The notes beneath the pieces are model-generated. The model had not been told where the DNA came from, searched no databases, and saw only the letters and a program-made list of their open reading frames with translations. This document shows, piece by piece, positions 51,755 to 62,525 of a stretch of 64,000 nt of DNA. The DNA comes from Paraglaciecola sp. L3A3 (GTDB lineage Bacteria > Pseudomonadota > Gammaproteobacteria > Enterobacterales > Alteromonadaceae). The stretch lies in NCBI RefSeq assembly GCF_009796765.1, contig NZ_CP047023.1:4819501-4883500 (forward strand), read 5' to 3'. Both the position numbers and the translations under genes were made by a program. Each line of letters begins with the position of its first letter. Within the stretch, counting starts at the first letter, position 1.

Positions 51755-52429
51755 TTATAAAAAACTAGCTATTTCTACTAGAGATTTTTTTTTAATGGCA
51801 TGTTCGGGAACCGTTGCATCAGATGCCGGATATCCAACAACTAGCAACATATATGGACGTTCATTGTCAGGACGATTACATATCTTCGACAAAAATCTCA
51901 TGGGTTTAGGCGTATGGGTTAAGGTTACTAAACCACAGTTGTGTAAGGCATTAATTAAGAAGCCAGTGGCAATCCCTACTGATTCATGCACGTAGTAATT
52001 ATTTTGTTTATGACCGTCTTCTAGCTCTTTGTTCTTTTGGCTAAAAATAGCAATTAACCATGGGGCATGTTCTAAGTAGGGTTTATTGGCATCTGTGCCT
52101 AAGGGTTTTAACGCACCTAACCATTCATCACCTGCACGTCCTTGATAAAATCCTTGTTCGTGGGCTTCTGCTTGCTGTCGTACCTGAGCTTTAATGTCAG
52201 CAGAATGAATCACACAAAAGTGCCAAGGCTGATGATTGGCACCGTTAGGCGCAGTGCCTGCGGCTTTGATACAATTTTCAATGATTTCTTGGGCAACGGG
52301 CTTGTCACTAAATTGACGAATACTATGGCGGCGTTTAATATCAACAAAAAACTGTTCAGAACGCGCCAGCATTTCTGCTGGCGAATATTCGATAAAGTCA
52401 CTTAGGGGTAAACTGTTATGCTCTTGCAT
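51755..52429 (-). CDS. Nitroreductase-family FMN enzyme (iodotyrosine-dehalogenase-like)
   Basis: 224 residues from the ATG at 52429, with AAAGAGA upstream; the GTG at 52456 is weaker. FMN-binding and fold landmarks: RRHSIRQFSDKPV, AAGTAPNGANHQPWHFCVI, YVHESVGIATGFLINALHNCG, LTHTPKPMRFLSKICNRP and RPYMLLVVGYPASD. These match the IYD-like branch of nitroreductases, which reductively dehalogenate or reduce aromatics; the substrate here is unknown. Confidence 0.88.
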   Translation of the reverse strand: MQEHNSLPLSDFIEYSPAEMLARSEQFFVDIKRRHSIRQFSDKPVAQEIIENCIKAAGTAPNGANHQPWHFCVIHSADIKAQVRQQAEAHEQGFYQGRAGDEWLGALKPLGTDANKPYLEHAPWLIAIFSQKNKELEDGHKQNNYYVHESVGIATGFLINALHNCGLVTLTHTPKPMRFLSKICNRPDNERPYMLLVVGYPASDATVPEHAIKKKSLVEIASFL

Positions 52430-52497
52430 GGCGTGTCTCTTTGATATTTTACCCACTGTATTTTATCAATCAAGAATTTGCCAGCGCCAACAGATAA

Positions 52498-54102
52498 TTA
52501 AGCGACCTTTAAAGCTTCCTTACGACTGGCTAAATATTCGTTGTAAGTGCCTTGGAAATTGATCACTTGTTGATTTTTAATTTCAATTACACGAGTGGCT
52601 AGTGAAGATACAAATTGTCTGTCATGGCTAACAAAAATCAATGTACCATCGAATTTTTTTAAACCGTTGTTTAACGCTTCTATTGCTTCCATATCCATAT
52701 GGTTAGTAGGTTCATCCATAATTAATACGTTGATGTCAGACATCATTAACTTACCAAACAACAAACGGTTTTTTTCACCACCTGAACAGACTTTGGCTTT
52801 TTTATTAAAATCATCGGCAGTAAATAACAAACTACCTAACAAAGCTCGCACGGCTAAATCATCATGTTTAGGTGTACGCCATTGCGACATCCAGTCGAAT
52901 AATGACATGTCGTTGTCAAAATCTTTACTACTGTCTTGCGGGCAGTAACCAATAGTGGCGTTTTCGGACCATTTCACTACACCTTCATTGGCTTGTAGTT
53001 CATTCATTAAACAGCGTAAAAAGGTAGTTTTACCGGCGCCATTTTCACCAATAACAGCCAGTCTGGCGCCTGCTTCTAAAATTAGTTCGCCATTTTCAAA
53101 CAAGGTATTGCCATCAAAACCATGGCCTAGTTCTTCTAGGATCAAAGCTTGGCGATGTAATTTTTTATGTTGCTTCAGAATGATTTTAGGGGTGCGACGA
53201 CTGGAGGATTTCACTTCATCTAAAGTGATTTTTTCCATTTTCTTCGCACGAGAAGAAGCTTGCTTGGCTTTCGATGCATTCGCTGAGAAACGATCAACAA
53301 AAGCTTGTAGTTCATTTATCTCAGCACTTTTCTTGGCGTTTTCGGTGAGTAACTGTTCTTGAATCAATGACGAAGCTGCTTGATAAGCTTCGTAGTTACC
53401 TGGATAAATACGTAATTCACCATAATCGATATCAGCCATATGAGTACATACAGAATTTAAGAAATGACGATCGTGTGAAATAATAATCATGGTGCATTTA
53501 CGTTGATTCAGCACCTCAGCTAACCAATTAATGGTATAAATATCCAAGTTATTGGTTGGCTCATCTAACAACAGAATTTCAGGATTCGCATAGAGTGATT
53601 GCGCAAGTAATACTCGTAATTTTCGTCCTGGTGCAATTTGTGACATCAAACCATAATGATATTCAGCTTCGATCCCTGCTTCTAATAACAACTCTTCAGC
53701 GCGAGCTTCAGCAGTGTAACCATCCATTTCAGCAAAAATAGTTTCTAACTCGGCTACATGCATACCATCTTCTTCGCTCATTTCTGCCTTAGAATATATT
53801 TCATCTCTTTCTTGTTTAACTTTCCAAAGATTAACATCACCCATGATCACAGTATCAACAACAGAAAATTTCTCAAAAGCAAACTGGTCTTGACTTAATG
53901 TGCCAACTTTATCGCCAGGAGTAATGGAAACATTACCAGCGCTTGGTACTAGGTCGCCACTGAGAATTTTCATGAAGGTAGATTTTCCGCAACCATTGGC
54001 GCCAATTAAACCATAGCGATTGCCATGGCCAAATTTTGCTGAAATGTTTTCGAATAAAGGTTCTGCACCAAACTGCATGGTGATGTTTGCGGTAGAAATC
54101 AA
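52498..54102 (-). CDS. ybiT: ABC-F ATPase YbiT
   Basis: 534 residues from a TTG at 54102. That start aligns the protein ([12 protein letters not shown]) with E. coli YbiT (MLVSSNVTMQFG, 530 residues), and GGGAAGA lies six bases upstream. The frame is open to 54294, adding 64 residues that do not look like ABC-F sequence. Two ATPase cassettes: GANGCGKST with [11 protein letters not shown], and GENGAGKTT with [11 protein letters not shown], joined by the charged linker ([20 protein letters not shown]). ABC-F proteins act on the ribosome. Confidence 0.92.
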   Translation of the reverse strand: MISTANITMQFGAEPLFENISAKFGHGNRYGLIGANGCGKSTFMKILSGDLVPSAGNVSITPGDKVGTLSQDQFAFEKFSVVDTVIMGDVNLWKVKQERDEIYSKAEMSEEDGMHVAELETIFAEMDGYTAEARAEELLLEAGIEAEYHYGLMSQIAPGRKLRVLLAQSLYANPEILLLDEPTNNLDIYTINWLAEVLNQRKCTMIIISHDRHFLNSVCTHMADIDYGELRIYPGNYEAYQAASSLIQEQLLTENAKKSAEINELQAFVDRFSANASKAKQASSRAKKMEKITLDEVKSSSRRTPKIILKQHKKLHRQALILEELGHGFDGNTLFENGELILEAGARLAVIGENGAGKTTFLRCLMNELQANEGVVKWSENATIGYCPQDSSKDFDNDMSLFDWMSQWRTPKHDDLAVRALLGSLLFTADDFNKKAKVCSGGEKNRLLFGKLMMSDINVLIMDEPTNHMDMEAIEALNNGLKKFDGTLIFVSHDRQFVSSLATRVIEIKNQQVINFQGTYNEYLASRKEALKVA

Positions 54103-54325
54103 AGTGGGTCTTCCCAAAAAAGTAGGTTTGTCAGCAATATGCCATCTAGACAAAAGGCCGCGCATCATACGGAAATCCCCCTCAAATGTCGAGTCTGTTT
54201 GCTGTTTTTTTGAACTGTAAAGTTGTAGGCTATCGTTAACTGGAAACATAGCGTTAAATACAAAGTATACATATGCTATTGCCCTTGATAGCATAATTTC
54301 ACTTGTAAGCTTTTAGAGACTATAG

Positions 54326-56506
54326 ATGGCTTTCTCACGCTACTTAACATTCCCAAAATTGATACTGCTTACAATTTTATTAGCTGGCTGTGCCACTGAG
54401 CAGCGACCTCTGACAGAATTACAAAGACTAGAAACTAGAGCGAAAAAGGTGCAGATTATTCGTGATAATTTTGGTATTCCCCACATTTATAGTAATTCTG
54501 ATGCAAATAGTGTATTTGGCCTGTTATATGCTCAAGCAGAAGACGACTTTAAGCGCATAGAACACAACTATATTAAGGCCATTGGACGCTTGGCTGAAGT
54601 AGAAGGCGAGACAGCAATCTACAGCGATTTACGAGCTCGTCTTTATATGTCAATCGAGCAAGCTAAGCAGTTCTATACACAAGCGCCACAACCATTAAAA
54701 GACTTATGTGATGCCTTTGCTGATGGCTTAAATTATTATCTAGTCACTCATCCTGAGGTTAAGCCAGTGTTACTTAATCGTTTTGAGCCTTGGATGCCGA
54801 TGTTTTTTTCTGAAGGTTCTATCGGTGGTGATATCGAACAAATTTCCTTACAGGGTATAACTGATTTTTATGGAAAACATAGCGACAGCCCAAAACCCCA
54901 AATCAATGACATAGACGAACCCAGTGGCTCAAATGGTTTTGCCATTGCCGGTAAGCTAACTCAATCAGGCAAACCTATGCTACTGATTAATCCACATACA
55001 TCCTTTTATTTTCGTCCTGAAGTCCATGTAGTCAGCGAAGAAGGGCTGAATGCCTATGGCGCGGTCACTTGGGGACAGTTTTTTGTCTATCAGGGATTTA
55101 ATCAACATAATGGCTGGATGCATACCTCTACCTATGTAGATTTTATGGATCAATATATAGAAAAAATTGTCGAACGAGGTGAACAAATTTTTTACGTTTT
55201 TGAGGGCGAAGAAAAGCCAATTAACGTATTGCCAATCACTCTAAAATACCGCGAAGGCGAATCAATAAAAAGCGCAACGTTTAAGACCTATAGCACCCAT
55301 CACGGGCCGGTAACACATATGCAAAATAAACAATGGATAACAACAAGAATTAATTGGGATCCGGTAAATGCGTTGCAACAATCTTTTGCCCGAACTAAAA
55401 CCAAAAATCATGCTGAATTTAGAAATATGATGAATATGCGTACCAATTCGTCTAATAATACTGTGTATGCCGATAAGAAGGGCAACATAGCTTATTACCA
55501 CGGTAACTTTGTACCCAAACGCAACCCTCTGTTTGACTATTCAAAACCAGTAAATGGTTCAAGTGTTATGACAGATTGGCAAGGCATTCATTCGGTTGAT
55601 GAAACTATTACCATTCTCAATCCTGAGAATGGCTGGATCCAAAATGCAAATTCTACGCCCTTCACCGCTGCTGGCGAATATAGTCCGAAAAAAGAAAATT
55701 ACCCTAGCTATATGGCCCCCGATCCTGAAAACTTTCGAGGAGTACATGCTGTACAAGTATTAACGGGACAAACAGACTTCACTCTAAATAAACTCATAGA
55801 CCTAGCCTATGATCCCTACCTTCCTGCATTTGCTGTGTTAATTCCGAGTTTAATAGAGGCATACGATCAGTCTCGTCGTAAACCGATTGAATTAGAGCCC
55901 GCCATTGAGCAGTTACGAAACTGGGATTACAAAGTGACGGTGGACTCTATTGCTATGTCTTTAGCTCATTATTATGGTACTGAATTTGTAAAATCAGGGA
56001 AAAGACTGGATGACTTTAGTTTTATGCAAAAAATCGAATATTATGCCTTTGAAACCACTAGAGCCGAACGTTTAGGTATGTTTGCTAAAGCCGTAGAAAA
56101 GCTCACTTTAGATTTTGCTACATGGCAAATGCCTTGGGGCGAAATTAACCGACTGCAACGTTTAACTGGTGATATTAAAATAACTGTAGATGATGCAAAA
56201 CCTAGCATCGCTATTGGGATGGCATCGGGTCAATGGGGAGCCCTAGCGGCTTTTGGCTCACGTAGCGAAAATGGCAATAAAAAATTATATGGCTACCGTG
56301 GGAATAGTTTTGTTGCTGCAGTCGAATTTACTGATAAGGTAACAGCTAAGTCACTCTTAGTGGGTGGTCAAAGTGGTGATCCTGTTTCGAAACACTTTGA
56401 TGATCAAGCGAAACCTTATGCTGAACGGCAATTTAAAGATGTCGCATTTTATAAAGAAGATGTACTCAAGGTTGCCGAAAAAATATATTATCCAGGGCAA
56501 AACTAA
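54326..56506 (+). CDS. Penicillin/AHL acylase-family lipoprotein (Ntn-hydrolase)
   Basis: 726 residues. The lipoprotein signal is LTILLAGCATEQ. The alpha part begins VQIIRDNFGIPHIYSNSDAN, the standard acylase opening. The autocatalytic site is SGSNGFAIAG with Ser202 as likely N-terminal nucleophile of the beta chain. Further landmarks are PMLLINPHTSFYF, THHGPVTHM, NSSNNTVYADKKGNIAYYH and GWIQNANSTPFTAAG. Relatives cleave acyl side chains from beta-lactams, homoserine lactones or peptide-like substrates; which one is not visible. Confidence 0.88.
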   Translation: MAFSRYLTFPKLILLTILLAGCATEQRPLTELQRLETRAKKVQIIRDNFGIPHIYSNSDANSVFGLLYAQAEDDFKRIEHNYIKAIGRLAEVEGETAIYSDLRARLYMSIEQAKQFYTQAPQPLKDLCDAFADGLNYYLVTHPEVKPVLLNRFEPWMPMFFSEGSIGGDIEQISLQGITDFYGKHSDSPKPQINDIDEPSGSNGFAIAGKLTQSGKPMLLINPHTSFYFRPEVHVVSEEGLNAYGAVTWGQFFVYQGFNQHNGWMHTSTYVDFMDQYIEKIVERGEQIFYVFEGEEKPINVLPITLKYREGESIKSATFKTYSTHHGPVTHMQNKQWITTRINWDPVNALQQSFARTKTKNHAEFRNMMNMRTNSSNNTVYADKKGNIAYYHGNFVPKRNPLFDYSKPVNGSSVMTDWQGIHSVDETITILNPENGWIQNANSTPFTAAGEYSPKKENYPSYMAPDPENFRGVHAVQVLTGQTDFTLNKLIDLAYDPYLPAFAVLIPSLIEAYDQSRRKPIELEPAIEQLRNWDYKVTVDSIAMSLAHYYGTEFVKSGKRLDDFSFMQKIEYYAFETTRAERLGMFAKAVEKLTLDFATWQMPWGEINRLQRLTGDIKITVDDAKPSIAIGMASGQWGALAAFGSRSENGNKKLYGYRGNSFVAAVEFTDKVTAKSLLVGGQSGDPVSKHFDDQAKPYAERQFKDVAFYKEDVLKVAEKIYYPGQN

Positions 56507-56588
56507 GCGGCCAATTCCGCAAATCTGAACTCTGGCTAAGCAGTTTACATTTAATGGTTAAAATAATTTTATAATCTAAGGCTTTTCA

Positions 56589-57374
56589 ATGCAGGTTAAT
56601 TTTCTAACTTATCGTTTTAATACTGTATTCATTATTTTATTGACCTTCTTATTAAACTCTACCTTTGCTCAAGCAGAAACGATTAAGGTAGCCGTTCGCT
56701 GGTCGAAATTACCTTATATTAACTCTGACGATAATTCTGGATTTGAATTAGAGATCATTAATGAAGTATTTAATAAACTCGGTTATCAAACTAAATATTC
56801 ATATTCTCCCTATGAAGATGCCATTCATATGGTAAAGCATGGACAAGCAGACTTAGCTTTAACTCTCAATAACCATAGTTCAGTGGTTCCTGAATTTTTG
56901 AGTGATGTATATATTACTTATCAAAACGTAGGGCTTACTTTAAAAAGAAAAAACATTAAGATTAAACAAATACAAGACTTATCTCAACTATCCATAATTG
57001 GCTTTCAAAGCGCAAATAAAGCACTGGGTAAAGACTTCACTGACATGGTTAATTCCAACAGTTTATATATTGAAATGGCCGATCAAAGAAAACAAGTGGA
57101 ACTGTTTTTACAAGGACAAGTCGACGCTATAATATTGGACATCAATATTTTCGATTATTTAAGCTCTGAACTACGAGGAAGTAATCAGCTTAACAATGTA
57201 GACATTCACCCATTATTCCCATTGAATCCTTATCGTGCAGGATTTACCGACAAGTTACTAAAGCAAAAATTTAATCAAGAGCTACAAAAGTACTTAGCTT
57301 CATCTCAATATCAAACGCTTAAAGAAAAATATAAAATTAAGCAAATATCCCCTTTGTTTTCTGCTACAAACTAA
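56589..57374 (+). CDS. Periplasmic solute-binding protein (family 3-like)
   Basis: 261 residues. The signal peptide ends LLNSTFAQAE. The body has the SBP_bac_3 pattern (VRWSKLPYINSDDNSGFELEIINEV, MVKHGQADLALTLNNHSSVV, IIGFQSANKAL, FLQGQVDAIILDI). Orphan members with no permease alongside, as here, are common in Alteromonadales, and their ligand is usually unknown. Confidence 0.85.
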   Translation: MQVNFLTYRFNTVFIILLTFLLNSTFAQAETIKVAVRWSKLPYINSDDNSGFELEIINEVFNKLGYQTKYSYSPYEDAIHMVKHGQADLALTLNNHSSVVPEFLSDVYITYQNVGLTLKRKNIKIKQIQDLSQLSIIGFQSANKALGKDFTDMVNSNSLYIEMADQRKQVELFLQGQVDAIILDINIFDYLSSELRGSNQLNNVDIHPLFPLNPYRAGFTDKLLKQKFNQELQKYLASSQYQTLKEKYKIKQISPLFSATN

Positions 57375-57520
57375 CGCCATTAAATTGTTAACTTAGAGAG
57401 ATTTGATGGTTTAAAAATCAGCCTTTGGCAATCCATCATTTTTACTCTCTGCAGGATGGGCTTTACCTTATTAGATTTTTCCTAAGGAAAAAATAAATGC
57501 AAATTCACTACAACATGCTG

Positions 57521-59230
57521 CTATAAGTAATACAGCAGCACATAAGCCGATAGCAATCCCGCTATCCACAAAGCAGTGGTGCCCACAGGCCAAGAACGAG
57601 CAAACATACCCCGTTCTTTACTGTCAGCAGTATGGGGTTGCCCTAAATACTTAACAGCTATGCTATGCATAAATTGCTGTAAACGCACTCTTTGTTTGGC
57701 AATCACTGCAGCAATAGAGCTGAACAATCGCTCGATAACTTTGAGTAAAGAATAACCAGCACGTCGCCACAACCAATCAGTATCCAAACTGATAGTCATG
57801 GTCCGTTTCATTAGAGGTAAGAGTACAAAGAAGGCTAGGCCTGAAAATAATAATAATTGTAAATAGAACAAGACTTTGCCCATAGAATAAGGCACATAAT
57901 CTACTGGGTAAGGCAACAAGTTATAAATTAGTTCAGGAAAAACCCCAAGTAAAATACATAAACCGGCAAATATAACCATTGCTAAGCCCATATTCCATGG
58001 CGCATCTTTGGGCCGTAAACCTGAGTCTTTTTGAAAAAACACAAACCATGGGAATTTAATACCAGCATGAAGAAATACACCGGCAGAAGCGGCAGTTAAT
58101 GCCATGTATACCCAGACTAAGTTCATGTCGACAGCGGCTTGAGAAATCATGCTTTTTGTCGTGAAACCAGAGGTCAGAGGAAAACTAGAAATAGCCAGAG
58201 CGCCAATAATACCGCAAGCACAGGTTAACGGCATGGTTCTAAATAAGCCGCCTAGTTCAATACATTTATTTTTTCCGGTGCGATAAATAACAACACCTGC
58301 ACTCATAAACAACAAGGCTTTGTAAACAATGTGCGCAAAGGCATGTGCCGTTGCACCGTTGAGTGCCATTTCGGTGCCAATACCCACAGCAACCACCATG
58401 AAACCCACTTGGTTAACCACAGAATATGCAAGAATTCGTCGTACATCATTTTCTAGTAAAGCAAAGATAATTCCATACATCACCATAAACAGACCTAGGC
58501 CTATCAATACAGGTTCGCCAGGGAATAATAATATAAGTGCTAAAACAGCCGTCTTGGTGGTAAATGCTGATAGAAACACAGAACCCGTTGGCGTAGCTTC
58601 TGGGTAAGCATCTGCCAACCAAGCTGATACAGGTGGTGCGGCAGCATTGATTAACACGCCAATCAATATCATCCAAGTACTAAAATCAGTTGCCAGCATA
58701 GGTTGTATTTGTACAGAGCCAGTATTAATGACCACTCCAACAATACCAATTTGTAGTATTACACCACCTAGAAGATGCATGATGGCATAACGTATTCCTG
58801 CGGCTCTTGCGCCTGCGGTGCCACCACAAAATACTACTATCGTAGAAAATATTGCCATCAATTCCCAATAGACGAACATGGTAATAAGATCACCGGCAAA
58901 ACAGACTCCAATTGCCCCAGCTGCATAAGCATATGCCGCCGCTAGTTCATACCAGCGTGCGATACGAAAAGAGTACAGGCCTCCCACAAACACCATGATG
59001 GCAAACACAGTGGCAAATAGACGCCTTAGTGGACTTCCTTCGATTGGCTCGATAGTGTAGGAAAGAAACTTAATGGTACTTTGTACGCCATCAGGAACTT
59101 GCCATATGGCCCATAAGGTTAATACCGGTGCTATCAATAAAACAAATGTGCGTATATGGCCTTTTACTAAGCCAATCAGTACAGCAGCGAATAACAAGAT
59201 AAACGCCGGTGGGAATAATTCAAACCCCAT
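57521..59230 (-). CDS. Mrp-type antiporter subunit D-like protein 3 (NuoM/NuoL-like)
   Basis: 569 residues with about 15 membrane helices. It carries the proton-channel features of antiporter-like subunits: the Glu in VYWELMAIFS, the Lys in AFTTKTAVLAL, and the His/Lys cluster HAFAHIVYKALLFMSAG. A C-terminal extension (about 450-569) ends in another helix and could replace part of the missing MrpA. Last gene of the operon; overlaps the small subunit gene by 11 bases. Confidence 0.85.
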   Translation of the reverse strand: MGFELFPPAFILLFAAVLIGLVKGHIRTFVLLIAPVLTLWAIWQVPDGVQSTIKFLSYTIEPIEGSPLRRLFATVFAIMVFVGGLYSFRIARWYELAAAYAYAAGAIGVCFAGDLITMFVYWELMAIFSTIVVFCGGTAGARAAGIRYAIMHLLGGVILQIGIVGVVINTGSVQIQPMLATDFSTWMILIGVLINAAAPPVSAWLADAYPEATPTGSVFLSAFTTKTAVLALILLFPGEPVLIGLGLFMVMYGIIFALLENDVRRILAYSVVNQVGFMVVAVGIGTEMALNGATAHAFAHIVYKALLFMSAGVVIYRTGKNKCIELGGLFRTMPLTCACGIIGALAISSFPLTSGFTTKSMISQAAVDMNLVWVYMALTAASAGVFLHAGIKFPWFVFFQKDSGLRPKDAPWNMGLAMVIFAGLCILLGVFPELIYNLLPYPVDYVPYSMGKVLFYLQLLLFSGLAFFVLLPLMKRTMTISLDTDWLWRRAGYSLLKVIERLFSSIAAVIAKQRVRLQQFMHSIAVKYLGQPHTADSKERGMFARSWPVGTTALWIAGLLSAYVLLYYL

Positions 59231-59564
59231 TATTGCGCTCCTGTATTGTTATTTTATGTTTAGAAGTGACTTCTTGTTTGGGGCGGTGCGATGATGCTTC
59301 TGTTGACGGCTCTGCTTCATCGTAATAATTTTCGGGGCGTTTTAACACAAAGCCCAATAACTTGGCTACTAATACCATTACTAAACAGCTGACAAAACCA
59401 TAAACTGCGCCAAAACCAAACCAAGCATCAAAGCCAAAATAACCTTTCACGTAAATTACAGTTTGAGCCAATACCACTAAGGCCAGTACCACACTGGTAC
59501 CAATCCATAATTTACGAATCGTTGAAGGACGCACTAACCAGTGTAATTTTGATTCATCAGTCAT
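59220..59564 (-). CDS. Small membrane protein of the antiporter operon
   Basis: 114 residues with two helices (LWIGTSVVLALVVLAQTVIYV and GAVYGFVSCLVMVLVAKLLGFVL) and a charged tail (RPENYYDEAEPSTEASSH). It lies between two MrpD-like genes, two bases after the upstream one. It is not MrpE, MrpF or MrpG by sequence. A structural or assembly subunit is likely from position only. Confidence 0.7.
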   Translation of the reverse strand: MTDESKLHWLVRPSTIRKLWIGTSVVLALVVLAQTVIYVKGYFGFDAWFGFGAVYGFVSCLVMVLVAKLLGFVLKRPENYYDEAEPSTEASSHRPKQEVTSKHKITIQERNNGV

Positions 59565-59566
59565 TG

Positions 59567-61033
59567 TTATTCTAGCCCCTTAACTACTTGGCTTGCCAGT
59601 TCTAATACCGGACCGTTGAACAAGAAAAATCCTAAAGTCAGTAGTGCGGTTAAACATAGTGCAATTACGGCTAAGAGTGGTGCTTCACCATGTTCTTTAC
59701 CCCCTGCTGTTTCCCGCTCAAACCAAACTATATACAAAATAGGTAAAAAGTAAGCCGCGTTAAGCACCGTACTACCAATAATGGTGAAAACTACGACTAA
59801 ATTATTAGCTTCAAACGCACCGGCTAAAATATACCATTTGGAAACAAATCCAGCGGTTGGTGGCACACCTATCATACTCAGTGCGCCAATTGTGAAGGCT
59901 GCCATAGTCCATGGCATACGTCGCCCTATACCACGTAGTTGAGCAATCTCGGTTTTTTTCGATGCTACATAAATAGCACCAGCAGCAAAAAATAAGGTTA
60001 TTTTGCCAAAGGCGTGAGCGACCATATGTAACGAAGCGCCTAGTTCTGCCAAGGGTTTAAAAATTGCTGCCGCTATAACAACATATGACAGCTGGGCTAT
60101 TGTGGAGTATGCCAACAGGCGTTTAATATTAGTTTGTTTTAATGCCACCACACTTGCTGCAATGATAGTAAATGCGGCCGCATACAGCAGCCATTCTGAG
60201 CTGCTTGCCTCAGACAAAAATTCAATACCAAATATATATATAATAATTTTGGTGATGGCAAACACACCGGCTTTTACTACTGCAACAGCATGTAATAAAG
60301 CACTGACAGGTGTGGGAGCAACCATAGCTGCGGGTAACCATTTGTGCATAGGCATTATTGCTGCTTTACCTATACCAAAAGCAAATAGCGCGAGCAACAA
60401 TCCTATTTCTGGGTCATTCAATTTTCCTGCGAGGATGCCGCCAGTAGTAAAGTCACCAGTGCCAGCAACGTTGTAGGTCCAAATGATTGCAGGTAAGAAT
60501 AAAGCAATAGAGGTGCTGATCAAAACACCTAGATAAATCCTTGCAGAGCGAACAGTAGCAGCATCGCCTTTGTGGGAAACCAAAGGATAAGTCGAGAGTG
60601 TTAATAATTCGTAGAATAAAAATAGGGTAAACAAGTTACCAGCAAAGGCGATACCCATAGTGGCCGAGAGGGCTAGGGCAAAACAGGCAAAAAATCGGGT
60701 TTGATTTTTCTCATTGTTACCACGCATATAACCTATGGAATAAATTGAATTGATTAGCCAAAGTCCAGATGCTAATGCCGCAAACAACATGCCCAATGGT
60801 TCAACTGTAAAAGCTATGCTTAAGCCTGGCATCACTTGGCTGATCTCAATTGATGGACGTCCACCGTCCATAATCGTAGGCAACAGCCCCCACACCACAA
60901 ATATCAAAGAAACTGATGTGATAGCTGTGGCAGTTTCACGTATATTGGGCCCTACACGTCCAGCCAGTGCTATTGCCAATGCACCAATTAAGGGAAGACC
61001 AATAGCTATCAAGATAGCGGTTTCAGGTATCAT
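59567..61033 (-). CDS. Mrp-type antiporter subunit D-like protein 2 (NuoN/MrpD-like)
   Basis: 488 residues with about 14 helices. Key residues are the Glu in LFLFYELLTLSTYPLV and the Lys in ALLHAVAVVKAGVFAI, with HMVAHAFGKITLFFAAGAIY later. It overlaps the MrpD gene at 61030 by four bases. A second proton-translocating module beside MrpD. Confidence 0.88.
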   Translation of the reverse strand: MIPETAILIAIGLPLIGALAIALAGRVGPNIRETATAITSVSLIFVVWGLLPTIMDGGRPSIEISQVMPGLSIAFTVEPLGMLFAALASGLWLINSIYSIGYMRGNNEKNQTRFFACFALALSATMGIAFAGNLFTLFLFYELLTLSTYPLVSHKGDAATVRSARIYLGVLISTSIALFLPAIIWTYNVAGTGDFTTGGILAGKLNDPEIGLLLALFAFGIGKAAIMPMHKWLPAAMVAPTPVSALLHAVAVVKAGVFAITKIIIYIFGIEFLSEASSSEWLLYAAAFTIIAASVVALKQTNIKRLLAYSTIAQLSYVVIAAAIFKPLAELGASLHMVAHAFGKITLFFAAGAIYVASKKTEIAQLRGIGRRMPWTMAAFTIGALSMIGVPPTAGFVSKWYILAGAFEANNLVVVFTIIGSTVLNAAYFLPILYIVWFERETAGGKEHGEAPLLAVIALCLTALLTLGFFLFNGPVLELASQVVKGLE

Positions 61034-62520
61034 TGTGAGCCCTCCATAAGTAAGGCTGCGGCACTATTTGCCAGTTCTAATGGAACCTGTGGGAATATCC
61101 CGAAGTAAATATTAAGAATAGCGACAAGACATGTAATGACCAACAGCTGGATTGGAGCTTCTGTAATCTGGGCTTCATCTTCTACAGGTTCCAAAAAGTA
61201 CAAAGCTTCAACAATACGCCAAATGTAAATCACCGCCATCAAAGAGCTAACAAGAATTATAGCGACTAACGCCCAACCCCAAGCTCCACTCTGTAGAGCC
61301 GCATTAATAAGTAACCACTTACTAATGAAACCCGCCGTACCGGGTACACCGATCAAGCTTAAACCACAAACAACAATAGCTGCACAGGTCCAAGGCATAC
61401 GAGTAGAAGCCCCACCAAGCTGACTTAAACGTAAGTCACGATAATGATAGGCTAGACAGGCTACACCAAGGAATAAACCACCTTTGGCTAAGGCATGATT
61501 GAACAAATGCATAGTGCTAGCACTAAGACCTACAGTGCTCAAAAAACTGGCGCCGAGTAAAATATAACCAATTTGAGCAATGGAGGAAGTAGCCAGCAAC
61601 CTTTTAATATGTCCTTCGAATATGGCAACAGCTGAGGCGACCAATATACCTAGGATTGCTAGTGGCATAGCAAACAAAGAAAATTGCATAAGGTGATCAG
61701 CTAGGTTGCCTTGAAATACCATGTAATCGAAGCGGATTAGTACGTATAGTGAAACTTTGGTAGCGCATGCTGCAAGGAACGCAGTCACCATGTGTGGTGC
61801 ATGTGTATAAGCATTTGGTACCCACACATGCAGTGGAAATACAGCAGCTTTAAGAGCTAGTCCAATAGTGATAAACCCAGCCGCAACAAAGATTGGATTT
61901 ACATCACTAACATCACCGATGCGCGCTTGCATATCAGCTAAATTGAGTGTGCCTGTCATCATATAGATCAAGCCAACGCCAATAAGATAGAAAGTTGCAC
62001 CTATTGTACCCATCATCAAATATTTAAAGACAGAAGGCAGTGCGCGACGGTCTGGTCCACCGGCAATTAATATGTAACTTGCCAGTGAAGAAATTTCCAT
62101 AAAAACAAAGATATTGAAGGCGTCTGCTGCGACGACTATGCCTACTAATCCAGACAGTACTAATAGCCAGGCTGAGTAGAATAGAGGTTGGCGTGCTGAT
62201 TCAATTTGCTGATCAATACTTGGTTTTCCCGCAAGTAAAGCAGCAACACTAGCTCCTGTCACGATTAAAAGCATTAAGGCGCTAAAGGCATCAACAGCTA
62301 GAGTGATCCCAAAAGGAGCAGGCCATCCCCCCATGGCATATTCAATCGTTTGACCGTCTAGAACGGATAAAGTAAGAGCCACAGCGATAGCAAAACTTAG
62401 TAGTGCTGTCGCAGTTGCCCCAGCCCATGCTAGACCTCTTGGTTGTAACATAACTATTATTGGTGCCGATAACATCGGTACCACAACTTGCAGTGCGGGA
62501 AGGTGTGCTAATAAATCCAT
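61030..62520 (-). CDS. mrpD: Mrp antiporter subunit D
   Basis: 496 residues with about 14 helices. The MrpD features are FVFMEISSLASYILIAGG (channel Glu), AFLAACATKVSLYVL (channel Lys) and MHLFNHALAKGGLFLGVACL. It directly follows the MrpC gene, as in standard mrp/mnh operons (spacing five bases). Confidence 0.9.
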   Translation of the reverse strand: MDLLAHLPALQVVVPMLSAPIIVMLQPRGLAWAGATATALLSFAIAVALTLSVLDGQTIEYAMGGWPAPFGITLAVDAFSALMLLIVTGASVAALLAGKPSIDQQIESARQPLFYSAWLLVLSGLVGIVVAADAFNIFVFMEISSLASYILIAGGPDRRALPSVFKYLMMGTIGATFYLIGVGLIYMMTGTLNLADMQARIGDVSDVNPIFVAAGFITIGLALKAAVFPLHVWVPNAYTHAPHMVTAFLAACATKVSLYVLIRFDYMVFQGNLADHLMQFSLFAMPLAILGILVASAVAIFEGHIKRLLATSSIAQIGYILLGASFLSTVGLSASTMHLFNHALAKGGLFLGVACLAYHYRDLRLSQLGGASTRMPWTCAAIVVCGLSLIGVPGTAGFISKWLLINAALQSGAWGWALVAIILVSSLMAVIYIWRIVEALYFLEPVEDEAQITEAPIQLLVITCLVAILNIYFGIFPQVPLELANSAAALLMEGSQ

Positions 62521-62525
62521 AATAG

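Noticed and set aside
54103..54294. 64-residue N-terminal extension of YbiT
   Set aside because: It does not resemble ABC-F proteins, and the TTG at 54102 aligns with the E. coli start and has GGGAAGA upstream.
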